In this document: positions 7,887-16,942 of the stretch, piece after piece
Layout: every line of letters begins with the position of its first letter
Numbering within the stretch: the stretch's first letter is position 1
Assembly: GCA_947488655.1 (NCBI GenBank)
Contig: CANKZZ010000007.1
Location: 88,928-152,927 of the forward strand
DNA from: an uncultured Psychroserpens sp.
GTDB lineage: Bacteria > Bacteroidota > Bacteroidia > Flavobacteriales > Flavobacteriaceae
Direction of reading: 5' to 3'
Length of the DNA stretch: 64,000 bases
Made by a program: the position numbers and the translations under genes
The notes under the pieces: generated by a model
The model's input: the letters and a program-made list of their open reading frames with translations, nothing else
Databases searched by the model: none
Told to the model about the DNA's origin: nothing

Positions 7887-9092
7887 CTAATTTGAAGTAT
7901 GTGATTTTTCTAAAGCGTAAAATGTTGCCTGTGCATAATCGTTAGCATTTCCAGAATTGTTGAGGTGGTAGACACCAGCTTTAAAATACATGTATTGTCC
8001 GCCTACATTAAAACCACTGTTAACCATGTTTACGGTTTCGACTATGTCACTTTTACCTTCTCTAATAATAGTACACGTTAAAATATCTCCAACAACTTTA
8101 ATTTTGTAACTAAATATTTCATCAAGGGCTATTCCGTCTGCAGGATTTGATGCACTATTACTTCTAGAACCTATCATTTCATACCACTGCTCATCTCCAT
8201 TACCATCTGTTGGCTCGTGGGCAAAATAAATTGAACCTAATGTATTATTTGGTAATTTTCTATAGTAAATACGAATTGGCTCATCATTATTTGCATGTAT
8301 TTGTCCAATAATTACTCTCCCAACATGGCTATTAGTACCCGATGTGGTAACATGATTTACTGCAAGAGTAGCATTCATTTCTCCATCATAACCTGCAGCA
8401 GCATTAATATCTGTAGCAGGAGCAGTTCCAAAAACCCAATTATTTCCATTAACCCCTTGAGTACTGATACTTGTATTTGTACCTCTTAACATTTCTCGTA
8501 ATTCTACTCTTGTATAAATTGTATTTGCCGATGTTGTAGCGCCATTTACTGGACATTTAAAAACCATTCCACCATCATCTGCAGTATAAAAATAATTACT
8601 GTTTTCATAAGCACTGTTAAGCTCACTAACTGTAATTGTAGTTGCTGTACCATTTCCTTGATCTACAGGAATACTCAAATTCCAAGTAGATAAATCAAAA
8701 TTCTGAGAAGGTGCACTATCGGGATCAAGACCTTCTATGTTTTCTTCTACAGCTGCTTGTGTTATGGTGACGCTTCTTGAAATATTACCTCCATTAACGG
8801 TTACTATTCCTGAACGATTATTAGTATTTTGATTTTCTTCTACTGAAATACTTATTGCACCATTATTAGTACCGCTTGAAGGTGAGATAGTTATCCAACT
8901 AACGTCTTCATTTGCTGTCCAATTTAAATTTGATGTCACAGTAATAGTTTGAGTTTCTGCATTAGAAGAAAACTCAGAAACTGAAGATACCGTTAGATTA
9001 TCTATTTGCATGACTTCATTAGAGTCATTAGAACTACAACTACATAAACCTATCAATACTATATACGCAAAAACCGTATTCAATATTTTCAT
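7887..9092 (-). CDS. Secreted alginate lyase, polysaccharide lyase family 7, with BACON domain
   Basis: 401 residues. The lipoprotein signal has a lipobox ending at Cys 19. A BACON/Ig-like domain (about 35-115; WTANEDVSWITISPSSG, SGIVTVNGG) is followed by a PL7 catalytic domain (about 130-395). Conserved PL7 strands are present: RVELREML (catalytic Arg), QIHANND (Gln and His) and YFKAGVYHLNN (Tyr). These match the RTELRE, QIH and YFKAGVYNQ signatures, so beta-elimination of alginate at the cell surface is expected. No other alginate utilisation genes (SusC/D, PL6, PL17) are next to it, so it stands alone. It implies contact with brown-algal material. Confidence 0.92.
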   Translation of the reverse strand: MKILNTVFAYIVLIGLCSCSSNDSNEVMQIDNLTVSSVSEFSSNAETQTITVTSNLNWTANEDVSWITISPSSGTNNGAISISVEENQNTNNRSGIVTVNGGNISRSVTITQAAVEENIEGLDPDSAPSQNFDLSTWNLSIPVDQGNGTATTITVSELNSAYENSNYFYTADDGGMVFKCPVNGATTSANTIYTRVELREMLRGTNTSISTQGVNGNNWVFGTAPATDINAAAGYDGEMNATLAVNHVTTSGTNSHVGRVIIGQIHANNDEPIRIYYRKLPNNTLGSIYFAHEPTDGNGDEQWYEMIGSRSNSASNPADGIALDEIFSYKIKVVGDILTCTIIREGKSDIVETVNMVNSGFNVGGQYMYFKAGVYHLNNSGNANDYAQATFYALEKSHTSN

Positions 9093-9163
9093 AATATTTT
9101 TTTTACAAAAAAAACTTAAAAGATGATATAAACCTAAAAAACCTATCGCAAATTTAAGTCTAC

Positions 9164-10120
9164 TTAAAAAACCTTGTCAGCAATTTCCTTTATATTAGTA
9201 CTCTTTCCCATAGAATAATAATGTAACACAGGTACGCCTGCATCTAACAACTCTTTAGATTGTTGTATGGCCCATTCTACACCAACTTGCCTAACATCCT
9301 TATTTGTTTGGCATTTATCTATCTCATTGATTAAAATTTCTGGTAAGTCAATTTTAAAAACTTGAGGTAATAACTGTAGGTGCTTTTTTATGGCTATAGG
9401 TTTAATTCCTGGTATTATTGGCACGTTAATACCATAATCTTTGGCAGCTTTTACAAAATCGAAATATTTTTTATTATCAAAAAACATTTGCGTTACAACG
9501 TAATCTGCACCAGCATCTACTTTTTGTTTTAACCGTTTTAAATCTGTCATTAAAGAAGGAGCCTCAATATGCTTTTCTGGGTAACCAGCAACACCTATGC
9601 AAAAATTAGATTTGTGATCTGCCTCCAAAACATCATGTAAATAATTACCACAATTCAAATTTTGGATTTGACTCACCAACTCAGAAGCATATTTATGACC
9701 TCCTTTAGTCGCTTCAAAATATTTTTGATGACTCATGGCATCACCACGCAAAGCCATTACATTATCAATACCTAAATAGTGACAATCTACAAGTAAATAC
9801 TCTGTTTCTTCTTTAGAAAAACCACCACACAAAACATGAGGAACCGTATCTACATCATATTTATGTTTTATAGCTGCGCAAATACCAACAGTACCAGGAC
9901 GCATTCTTGTTATTTTTCTATCTAATAGACCTTCACCTTTGTCAATATAAACATACTGTTCTCTTGACGTTGTAACGTCTATAAATGGAGGATTAAACTC
10001 CATTAAAGGGTCAATATTACTGTAAAGCTCCTGTATACTATTTCCTTTTTTTGGTGGTATTATTTCAAAAGAAAACAAGGTTTTACCATTCGCTTTTTTT
10101 ATATGTTCTGTAACTTTCAT
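9164..10120 (-). CDS. metF: 5,10-methylenetetrahydrofolate reductase
   Basis: FAD-dependent reduction of methylene-THF to methyl-THF, the methyl donor for MetH. The 318-residue TIM barrel shows FSFEIIPPKKG at the N-terminus, the IDVTTS strand, VMALRGD near residue 125 and YVVTQMFFD near 210, all family hallmarks. It is the last gene of the metH-metF unit on the minus strand. It lies 173 bp after metH's C-terminal half, with a possible 28-aa membrane microprotein between them. It is probably under the SAM-I riboswitch upstream of metH. Confidence 0.95.
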   Translation of the reverse strand: MKVTEHIKKANGKTLFSFEIIPPKKGNSIQELYSNIDPLMEFNPPFIDVTTSREQYVYIDKGEGLLDRKITRMRPGTVGICAAIKHKYDVDTVPHVLCGGFSKEETEYLLVDCHYLGIDNVMALRGDAMSHQKYFEATKGGHKYASELVSQIQNLNCGNYLHDVLEADHKSNFCIGVAGYPEKHIEAPSLMTDLKRLKQKVDAGADYVVTQMFFDNKKYFDFVKAAKDYGINVPIIPGIKPIAIKKHLQLLPQVFKIDLPEILINEIDKCQTNKDVRQVGVEWAIQQSKELLDAGVPVLHYYSMGKSTNIKEIADKVF

Positions 10121-10130
10121 TTTATCATCT

Positions 10131-10217
10131 TCATACGAAATAAGCTGCCAATAAAGACACTGTAGTTAACAGTATTAATTGCAATGCAAACCTTATTTCT
10201 ATTTTATATTTTTTCAT
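10131..10217 (-). CDS. Possible 28-aa membrane microprotein
   Basis: An ATG at 10215-10217 opens 28 codons to TGA at 10131-10133. The product starts with a basic head (MKKYKIEIR) followed by a roughly 18-residue hydrophobic stretch (LQLILLTTVSLLAAYFV), a single transmembrane helix. Its stop lies 10 bp before the metF start, so translation could couple to metF. It is too short for homology to be judged by eye; the positive head and hydrophobic tail are the only support. Confidence 0.35.
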   Translation of the reverse strand: MKKYKIEIRFALQLILLTTVSLLAAYFV

Positions 10218-10293
10218 CGTCTTGGCTTTAAAATTTAAATACAAGATTACTATTTAGTTTAAACGTAAATATGTTCTTTACTCTAAGAAATTG

Positions 10294-12978
10294 TTAAGTT
10301 TCTGCAAGGTTTGGATTAAGCCATTTCCTTGCTTCTTCTTCGCTAATATTTCTACGCTTAGAGTATGTTTTTAATTGATCTTCGGTGATTTTTCCTAATC
10401 CAAAATATTTTGCTTCTGGGTTACCAAAATAATAGCCACTTACACTTGCAGCTGGCCACATAGCTAAACTATCGGTTAATTTTACACCAATATTTTCTTC
10501 AACATTTAAAAGTTTCCAAATTGTTTTCTTTTCTAAATGATCTGGACACGCAGGATATCCTGGAGCAGGACGAATACCTTTGTAATTTTCTTTAATTAAT
10601 TGATCGTTGGTTAAATTTTCTTCGGAAACATAGCCCCAAAAATTCGTTCTAACCTCCTTGTGCAGGTATTCAGCAAAAGCTTCTGCTAATCTATCTGCTA
10701 GTGCTTTGATCATTATTGAATTATAATCATCATGATCTGCTTCAAATTGTTTTGCTAATTCTGCAGTACCGAATCCTGTAGACACGCAAAATGCTCCCAT
10801 ATAATCTTGTATTCCAGATTCTTTTGGAGCAACAAAATCTGCCAAAGCATGATTGGCAACACCCTCTTTTTTACTTAATTGTTGACGAAGCGATAAAAAT
10901 GTAGTTTTTACATTTCCGTGGTCATCATAAATTTCAATATCATCATCATTGACAGTATTTGCAGGAAATAGACCAAAAATGGCTTTTGCTTTCAATAGGT
11001 TCTCATCGAAAACTCGTTTTAAAAGTTCTTGTGCGTCTTTGAATAACTCTTGTGCTTGTGAGCCAACAACGTCATCTGTTAGAATATCTGGATAGCGTCC
11101 GTGGAGATCCCAACTTCTAAAAAACGGACTCCAATCAATAAAAGGTTCTAGTGTTTTGATATCAAAATCATTAATAATTTGAATGCCTAGCTGTTTGGGT
11201 TTTACAATTTCCGCAGTACTCCAATCAATTTTGAATTTATTTTGTCGAGCATCTTCAATCGTAAGATAATTTTTCTGCTTTCCTCGTTTTAAAAACTGCG
11301 CTCTAAATTTATCGTACTCTTCTCGTATTTGTGCTTTATAAATTGTGCTGTCTTTTTGGAGTAAATTACCTACAACAGTCACTGCTCTAGATGCGTCATT
11401 AATATGCACAACTGTATGATTGTATTTTGGTGCAATTTTCACAGACGTGTGCGCACGAGATGTTGTTGCGCCTCCAATAATTAACGGTATGTTTAAATTT
11501 TTCTTTTCCATTTCTTGAGAGACGTAGACCATTTCATCAAGTGATGGTGTGATTAATCCGCTTAATCCAATCACATCTACATTTTCTCTAATGGCAGTTT
11601 CGATGATTTTTTCTGGTGGCACCATAACGCCTAAATCGATAATCTCATAGTTGTTACACCCTAAAACAACACTCACAATATTTTTACCAATATCGTGCAC
11701 ATCACCTTTTACTGTAGCCATTAAAATACGTCCTGCAAATTCTTGTTTACCGTCTTTTTCTGCTTCTATGAAAGGTTGCAAATACGCTACTGCTTTTTTC
11801 ATAACACGAGCAGATTTTACAACTTGTGGTAAAAACATTTTTCCGCTTCCGAAGAGATCTCCAACAACGTTCATCCCAATCATTAAATGACCTTCAATAA
11901 CATGAATTGGTTTATCTGCTGCTAATCTTGCCTCTTCTGTATCTTCAATTATAAATTCATCGATTCCTTTAACAAGACTATGGGTAATTCTATCTTGTAA
12001 GGATTCGCTTCGCCATTCTAAAACTTTAGCAACATCTTGTTTTTTATCACCTTTTACGGTTTCTGCAAAGTCTAAAAGACGCTCTGTTGCATCATCACTT
12101 CTATTAAACAATACGTCTTCAACGCATTGTAATAAGTCCTTAGGAATTTCATCATAAATCTCTAACATGGTAGGATTTACAATACCTAAAGTCATACCAT
12201 GTTGTATAGCGTGATATAAAAATGCAGAGTTGATAGCTTCTCGAACTATATTATTTCCGCGGAAAGAAAAAGACACATTACTCACACCTCCTGAGACATT
12301 TGCATATGGTAAATTTTCTCTAATCCATTTTGTAGCATTGAAAAAATCTAGAGCATTTAAACGATGCTCATCCATACCTGTAGCAACTGGAAAAATATTA
12401 GGATCAAAAATAATATCTTGTGCTGGGAAGTTAACTTCGTTGACTAAAATATCATACGAACGTTTGCAAATTTCAATACGACGTTCATAAGTATCTGCTT
12501 GTCCAACCTCATCAAAAGCCATCACAATTACTGCTGCTCCATAACGTTTTACCAATTTTGCCTGACGCTTAAACTCTGCTTCGCCTTCTTTTAAACTAAT
12601 AGAATTGACGACACATTTACCTTGAGCTACTTGTAATCCTGCTTCAATGATTTCCCATTTGGAACTATCTATCATCAACGGAATACGAGCAATATCTGGC
12701 TCAGATGCAATAAGATTTAAGAACTTGACCATGGCATATTTACCATCGAGCATGCCTTCATCCATATTAACATCAAGAATTTGTGCACCACCTTCTACTT
12801 GATCTCTGGCAACGCTTAAGGCTTCGTCATACTTTTCTTCTTTTATTAATCTTAGAAATTTTCTAGAACCTGTAACGTTAGTTCGTTCTCCTACGTTTAT
12901 GAAGTTACTTTGTGGAGTTACAACTAACGGTTCTAATCCTGATAAGGTTAAATATTTTCTACAGTCACTATCTGCCAT
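10294..12978 (-). CDS. metH: Cobalamin-dependent methionine synthase, folate/B12/activation part
   Basis: 894 residues corresponding to MetH without its homocysteine domain. In order: a pterin-binding barrel (about 18-270; [25 protein letters not shown]), a cobalamin cap, a B12-binding Rossmann domain with [10 protein letters not shown] near residue 430 (His is the lower Co ligand), and a SAM-dependent reactivation domain (about 590-894; [12 protein letters not shown]). It transfers the methyl of methyl-THF through cobalamin to homocysteine bound on the partner subunit. The start shares one base with the stop of the N-terminal half (TAATG), so the two are made in equal amounts. Split metH is common in Bacteroidota. 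Confidence 0.96.
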   Translation of the reverse strand: MADSDCRKYLTLSGLEPLVVTPQSNFINVGERTNVTGSRKFLRLIKEEKYDEALSVARDQVEGGAQILDVNMDEGMLDGKYAMVKFLNLIASEPDIARIPLMIDSSKWEIIEAGLQVAQGKCVVNSISLKEGEAEFKRQAKLVKRYGAAVIVMAFDEVGQADTYERRIEICKRSYDILVNEVNFPAQDIIFDPNIFPVATGMDEHRLNALDFFNATKWIRENLPYANVSGGVSNVSFSFRGNNIVREAINSAFLYHAIQHGMTLGIVNPTMLEIYDEIPKDLLQCVEDVLFNRSDDATERLLDFAETVKGDKKQDVAKVLEWRSESLQDRITHSLVKGIDEFIIEDTEEARLAADKPIHVIEGHLMIGMNVVGDLFGSGKMFLPQVVKSARVMKKAVAYLQPFIEAEKDGKQEFAGRILMATVKGDVHDIGKNIVSVVLGCNNYEIIDLGVMVPPEKIIETAIRENVDVIGLSGLITPSLDEMVYVSQEMEKKNLNIPLIIGGATTSRAHTSVKIAPKYNHTVVHINDASRAVTVVGNLLQKDSTIYKAQIREEYDKFRAQFLKRGKQKNYLTIEDARQNKFKIDWSTAEIVKPKQLGIQIINDFDIKTLEPFIDWSPFFRSWDLHGRYPDILTDDVVGSQAQELFKDAQELLKRVFDENLLKAKAIFGLFPANTVNDDDIEIYDDHGNVKTTFLSLRQQLSKKEGVANHALADFVAPKESGIQDYMGAFCVSTGFGTAELAKQFEADHDDYNSIMIKALADRLAEAFAEYLHKEVRTNFWGYVSEENLTNDQLIKENYKGIRPAPGYPACPDHLEKKTIWKLLNVEENIGVKLTDSLAMWPAASVSGYYFGNPEAKYFGLGKITEDQLKTYSKRRNISEEEARKWLNPNLAET

Positions 12979-13979
12979 TATGCGAATTCTTTAATTTGTC
13001 TTGGTTGATAATTTTGAGCTACATCTGCAATGGCCTTAATGTGCTCTGGATTTGTACCACAACAACCGCCAATAATATTTATTAAGCCATCTTTTAAATA
13101 GTCTTCAATTAATGTTTGCATCTGTTTTGCTGATTGGTCATATTCTCCAAAAGCATTTGGTAAACCTGCATTGGGATGAGCAGAGGTATAAAACTCAGTT
13201 TCATGAGATAAGCGTTGCAAATACGGTTTGAGCTGCTCTGCACCTAATGCACAGTTAAAACCTACACTAAGTAATGGTATGTGAGAGATAGATATCAAGA
13301 AAGCTTCTACGGTTTGCCCAGATAATGTTCGTCCCGAAGCATCTGTAATCGTTCCAGACACCATAATTGGGATGTCGATTTGACGCTCTTCTTTAACTTC
13401 TTCTATGGCAAATAATGCTGCCTTTGCATTGAGCGTATCAAAAATAGTTTCGACTAAAAGCACATCAACACCACCATCAATCAAGGCTTCTACCTGTAAT
13501 TTGTAGGCTATTCTTAATTCATCAAATGTTATTGCTCTATATTCTGGTTTATTAACATTTGGCGACATGCTTGCAGTTTTATTTGTAGGTCCAATACTAC
13601 CAGCAACAAAACGAGGCTTATTTGGATTTGCTTTTGTAAATTGATTAGCAACTTGTTTGGCTATTTTAGCAGACTCGTAATTTAGTTCGTACACCAAACC
13701 TTCCATGTCATAATCTGCCATAGCTATTGTTGTTCCAGAAAAGGTATTGGTTTCTACAATATCTGCTCCAGCTTCAAAATAGAGTTTATGAATATCTGCA
13801 ATAGCTTGCGGTTGTGTTAAGGATAATAAATCGTTATTTCCTTTTAATGATGTTGGGTAATCTTTAAAACGTTCTCCTCTAAAATCTTCTTCGGAAAAAT
13901 TATAACGTTGTAACATGGTTCCCATGGCACCATCTAGTACTAAAATACGTTTTTGTAAAGCTTGTAAAATATCTGACAT
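12978..13979 (-). CDS. metH: Methionine synthase, homocysteine-binding subunit
   Basis: 333-residue homocysteine S-methyltransferase domain. Zinc ligands are the Cys of GFNCALG and the adjacent pair in [10 protein letters not shown], exactly the MetH domain-1 pattern. DGAMGTMLQ and ETNTFSGTT are also present. It needs the downstream 894-aa protein for methyl transfer. The gene starts about 55 nt after the SAM-I aptamer, so SAM should lower its expression. Junction with the next gene is a TAATG overlap, not a frameshift, because both proteins have complete domain borders. Confidence 0.95.
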   Translation of the reverse strand: MSDILQALQKRILVLDGAMGTMLQRYNFSEEDFRGERFKDYPTSLKGNNDLLSLTQPQAIADIHKLYFEAGADIVETNTFSGTTIAMADYDMEGLVYELNYESAKIAKQVANQFTKANPNKPRFVAGSIGPTNKTASMSPNVNKPEYRAITFDELRIAYKLQVEALIDGGVDVLLVETIFDTLNAKAALFAIEEVKEERQIDIPIMVSGTITDASGRTLSGQTVEAFLISISHIPLLSVGFNCALGAEQLKPYLQRLSHETEFYTSAHPNAGLPNAFGEYDQSAKQMQTLIEDYLKDGLINIIGGCCGTNPEHIKAIADVAQNYQPRQIKEFA

Positions 13980-14033
13980 CTATAAAAATTTATAAAATGT
14001 CATCAAGAAAGTAAGAGGAATTACTTTTATGTT

Positions 14034-14153
14034 GTTTATCTGTCCAAAAATTTTGAATACTTTCAAAACTTGGTAGAATTTAGCACCTTCTTTAAGATAA
14101 AGGGTTGCTAAGGCTTCAATGGGTCTAATCCCTCTGCCTTTCATGATAACAAA
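14034..14153 (-). ncRNA. SAM-I (S-box) riboswitch upstream of metH
   Basis: The minus strand carries the SAM-I core: GTTATCATGAAAGGCAGAGG, then GATTAGACCCATTGAAGCC, TTAGCAACCC and AAGGTGCTAAATTCTACC, closed by a P1 stem of TTGTTATC with GATAAACAA (one bulged A). After it, AAAGTAA (minus strand) and TTACTTT can pair around 14009-14027 with no U-tract, which may mean control of translation. The downstream genes are metH, metH and metF. Confidence 0.93.
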
Positions 14154-14218
14154 TCAATAATAATATGAACTATAATGTAAATTAACGTAATAAAAATTTA
14201 ATATGAAAATTTAATGGC

Positions 14219-14512
14219 TTAAATATAGTTCTCAATATTTTGCCAAGGACCTCCATTAATGACATCAAAATTTTCGTCTAAAAGCAACTCCTTTGCTCGT
14301 TCACTTCTTGCACCACTTCTACAACAGGTAATTATTGGTTTTTGAAATTCTTTTAGCTGGTCTATTTCGTATTCTAATTCATCTAATACGATATGTATAG
14401 CATCTTTTACATGTCCTTCATTATACTCTGCTTCAGTTCTCACATCTAAAACGATAGCTCCTTTCTCTAAATACTCTTTAATGTTCTTAAATTCAAGACT
14501 TTGATTACGCAT
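14219..14512 (-). CDS. Rhodanese-like single-domain sulfurtransferase
   Basis: 97 residues, a single rhodanese domain. The active loop is CCRSGARS, with the catalytic Cys giving the usual CRxGxR persulfide cradle. VLDVRTEAEYNEGHVKDAIHI is the conserved N-terminal element. It probably carries sulfane sulfur. It is the last gene of the sulfite-reduction operon, 20 bp after the reductase gene, so it likely handles sulfide or persulfide made there; that role is inferred from context. Confidence 0.92.
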   Translation of the reverse strand: MRNQSLEFKNIKEYLEKGAIVLDVRTEAEYNEGHVKDAIHIVLDELEYEIDQLKEFQKPIITCCRSGARSERAKELLLDENFDVINGGPWQNIENYI

Positions 14513-14532
14513 ACTTTTTTTTGTACTTTTAT

Positions 14533-15582
14533 TTATATAATAGCTTTTACAACAGCTTTTTCAGCTTCTTTACGTGTACCATCAAATCCATTTATCCCAC
14601 TAACAGTTGTGTATTTTAAAACATATTTTTTTCCTGGATTTAGAATTTTATAAGCCGATTGACACATTAATGTCGCTTCATGAAATCCACAAAGAATAAG
14701 TTTCAACTTTCCTTCATAAGTATTAACATCACCTATAGCGAAAATGCCTGGAATATTAGTTTGGTAATCTAATGTATCTACTTTTATGGCGTTTTTTTCT
14801 ATCTCAAGTCCCCAATTTCCAATTGGTCCTAATTTAGGAGTGAGCCCAAATAACGGAATGAAATAATCTGTTTCTAAATGAATATTTTCATCTCCTTTTT
14901 TGACTGTTATCGCTTCAACATGATCATCTCCATGAATTTCTACGACTTCAGCAGGTGTGATAAGGTTTATTTTCCCTAAGAGTTTTAGTTCTTGTACTCT
15001 TTCTACGGAATCTAAAGCTCCTCTAAACTCGTTTCTTCTGTGGATCAAAGTCACTTCTGAAGCAATATCAGCTAAAAAGATACACCAATCTAATGCAGAA
15101 TCTCCTCCTCCAGAAATAACAACACGTTTATTTCTATAGACTTCTGGATCTTTAATGAAATAGGCAACACCTTTATCTTCATAATTAGCAATATTTTCGA
15201 TTAACGGTTTTCTTGGCTCAAAACTCCCTAAACCTCCTGCTATGGCAACAATTGGCGCTTGATGTTTTGTACCTTTATTAGTTGTTATAATAAAACTACC
15301 ATCATCTTGTTTTTCTATAGTTTCCGCACGTTCACCTAAAGTAAATCCTGGTTGAAATTGTTTCCCTTGCTCCAATAAATTAGTTGTCAAGTCACCTGCT
15401 AAAATTTCGGGTAATCCAGGAATATCATAGATAGGTTTTTTTGGATACAACTCAGAACATTGTCCGCCAGGTTGTGGCAACGCATCTATTAAATGACATC
15501 TTAATTTCAACAAGCCTGCTTCAAATACTGTAAATAAACCTGTTGGTCCTGCTCCTATAATTAATATATCTGTTTGTATCAT
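14533..15582 (-). CDS. Ferredoxin/flavodoxin-NADP+ reductase of the thioredoxin-reductase-like type
   Basis: 349-residue FAD/NAD(P)H oxidoreductase with an N-terminal FAD motif IIGAGPTGLFTVFEAG and a central NADPH motif VVISGGGDSALDWC. FAIGDVNTYEGKLKL near residue 285 is the second FAD motif. No CxxC redox pair is present, so it is not a thioredoxin reductase; the pattern is that of YumC-type ferredoxin-NADP+ reductases. It sits between the siroheme and rhodanese genes, 1 bp from the cysG-like gene, so supplying low-potential electrons to the sulfite reductase is the likely role. Confidence 0.88.
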   Translation of the reverse strand: MIQTDILIIGAGPTGLFTVFEAGLLKLRCHLIDALPQPGGQCSELYPKKPIYDIPGLPEILAGDLTTNLLEQGKQFQPGFTLGERAETIEKQDDGSFIITTNKGTKHQAPIVAIAGGLGSFEPRKPLIENIANYEDKGVAYFIKDPEVYRNKRVVISGGGDSALDWCIFLADIASEVTLIHRRNEFRGALDSVERVQELKLLGKINLITPAEVVEIHGDDHVEAITVKKGDENIHLETDYFIPLFGLTPKLGPIGNWGLEIEKNAIKVDTLDYQTNIPGIFAIGDVNTYEGKLKLILCGFHEATLMCQSAYKILNPGKKYVLKYTTVSGINGFDGTRKEAEKAVVKAII

Positions 15583-15583
15583 T

Positions 15584-16159
15584 TTACTTCTGTATTAAAT
15601 TTTCGGTAATTTTGTTTAAAGCCGACACTTTAGCGCCAAAATTTCCTTTAATTGTTGTTCTGTACATGTTTAAATTTTGCACCAAGACATTAATATCATC
15701 TGGAATTACAGACTCAAAAAATTGTCGTAATCGTTTGGCTGTTGTTGGTGATTTTCCGTTGGTAGAAATTGCAATTTTCACATTGCCTTTGGTGACAATA
15801 CCTCCTAGGTAAAAATCACATAAGTCTGGAGTATCTGCTACGTTTACCAATAAATTTCTTTGCTTGGCGTCTTTATATACTTGATGATTAACGCTTAATT
15901 TATCTGTTGCTACAATAGCTAAATCTTTATCACAAAGAAAAGATTCTTCGTAAGCCATATCATACATTTTTATATCAAAAGTCTTTGCCAATGCCTTTAC
16001 ATCATCTCTAAAAAAAGGCGCTATCATTGTGATATTTGCAGTTGGGCTTGATTTTAATAAAAATGTTAATTTTTCTAAAGCTACGTTTCCACCTCCAACA
16101 ATAAGCACTTGTAATTCGTGCATTTTCAAAAATATTGGGTATAAATTATTTCTTTCCAT
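15584..16159 (-). CDS. Precorrin-2 dehydrogenase / sirohydrochlorin ferrochelatase
   Basis: 191 residues matching the N-terminal half of CysG (Met8p-like). The NAD-binding motif is VLIVGGGNVALEKLTFLL at residues about 18-35, and ISTNGKSPTTAKRLRQFFE is the conserved later segment. It oxidises precorrin-2 to sirohydrochlorin and inserts iron to make siroheme. Its partner methyltransferase is the separate cobA gene 11 bp upstream. Together they supply the sulfite reductase cofactor. Confidence 0.92.
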   Translation of the reverse strand: MERNNLYPIFLKMHELQVLIVGGGNVALEKLTFLLKSSPTANITMIAPFFRDDVKALAKTFDIKMYDMAYEESFLCDKDLAIVATDKLSVNHQVYKDAKQRNLLVNVADTPDLCDFYLGGIVTKGNVKIAISTNGKSPTTAKRLRQFFESVIPDDINVLVQNLNMYRTTIKGNFGAKVSALNKITENLIQK

Positions 16160-16170
16160 ATGTGTATTTT

Positions 16171-16935
16171 TTATACGAATTGTGCTTTTACTTCTTGTTG
16201 AATAGAGTTTAAAGCAACACGTTGATTTACAACTTCACCAATTACAACAATTGCTGGCGATGACAATTGTTTTTTGTCAACAATAGATTCTATTGTTGAA
16301 ATAGTTCCTATGCCAACATTTTCTCGTTCTGTTGTTCCGTTTTGAATTATCGCTACTGCTGTATCGTTTTTATTTTCCGAAGAAAAAATCTTCACAATTT
16401 CACTTAGTTTTCCCATTCCCATTAAAATAACAACGGTTGCTGAAGATTGTGCAGCAAGTGCAATGTCTTTTGAAATTTGATGTGATTTTGTTGTTCCTGT
16501 AATCACCCAAAAACTTTCTGATGCGCCTCGCTTTGTCAATGGAATGCCTTGATAAGCAGGAACAGCAATTGATGATGAAATCCCAGGGACAACATACGTT
16601 TCTATGTCAAATTGTTTGACGTAATCAATCTCTTCTGCTCCTCTTCCGAAGATAAAAGGATCACCTCCTTTTAACCTCACAACGTGACCATGACTTTTTG
16701 CTCTACTCACGATAAGCTCATTAATTTGGTCTTGTTGATAGGCGTAGCACCCTTTACGTTTACCTACAAATATGAGTTCTGCATTTGGTGAAGCATATTT
16801 CAATAACGCTATATTGATAAGTGCATCGTATAGAATAACATTTGCAGATTTAATAGCTTTAATTCCTTTTAAAGTAATTAATTCTTCATCTCCTGGTCCT
16901 GCTCCAACTACTGTTAATTTTGCTATTGTATTCAT
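16171..16935 (-). CDS. cobA: Uroporphyrinogen-III C-methyltransferase
   Basis: 254-residue SUMT of the tetrapyrrole methylase family. VGAGPGDEELITLKG at the N-terminus, LKGGDPFIFGRGAEE near residue 85 and ITGTTKSHQ near 145 are the SAM- and substrate-binding motifs. It adds methyl groups at C2 and C7 of uroporphyrinogen III to give precorrin-2. It lies 7 bp after the sulfite reductase gene and 11 bp before the cysG-like gene. The precorrin-2 could also feed cobalamin, but no cobalamin genes are nearby. Confidence 0.94.
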   Translation of the reverse strand: MNTIAKLTVVGAGPGDEELITLKGIKAIKSANVILYDALINIALLKYASPNAELIFVGKRKGCYAYQQDQINELIVSRAKSHGHVVRLKGGDPFIFGRGAEEIDYVKQFDIETYVVPGISSSIAVPAYQGIPLTKRGASESFWVITGTTKSHQISKDIALAAQSSATVVILMGMGKLSEIVKIFSSENKNDTAVAIIQNGTTERENVGIGTISTIESIVDKKQLSSPAIVVIGEVVNQRVALNSIQQEVKAQFV

Positions 16936-16942
16936 ATTCTTA

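Noticed and set aside
12978-13979. metH broken by a frameshift
   Set aside because: Both halves have whole domain borders and meet at a clean TAATG overlap; split metH is common in Bacteroidota.
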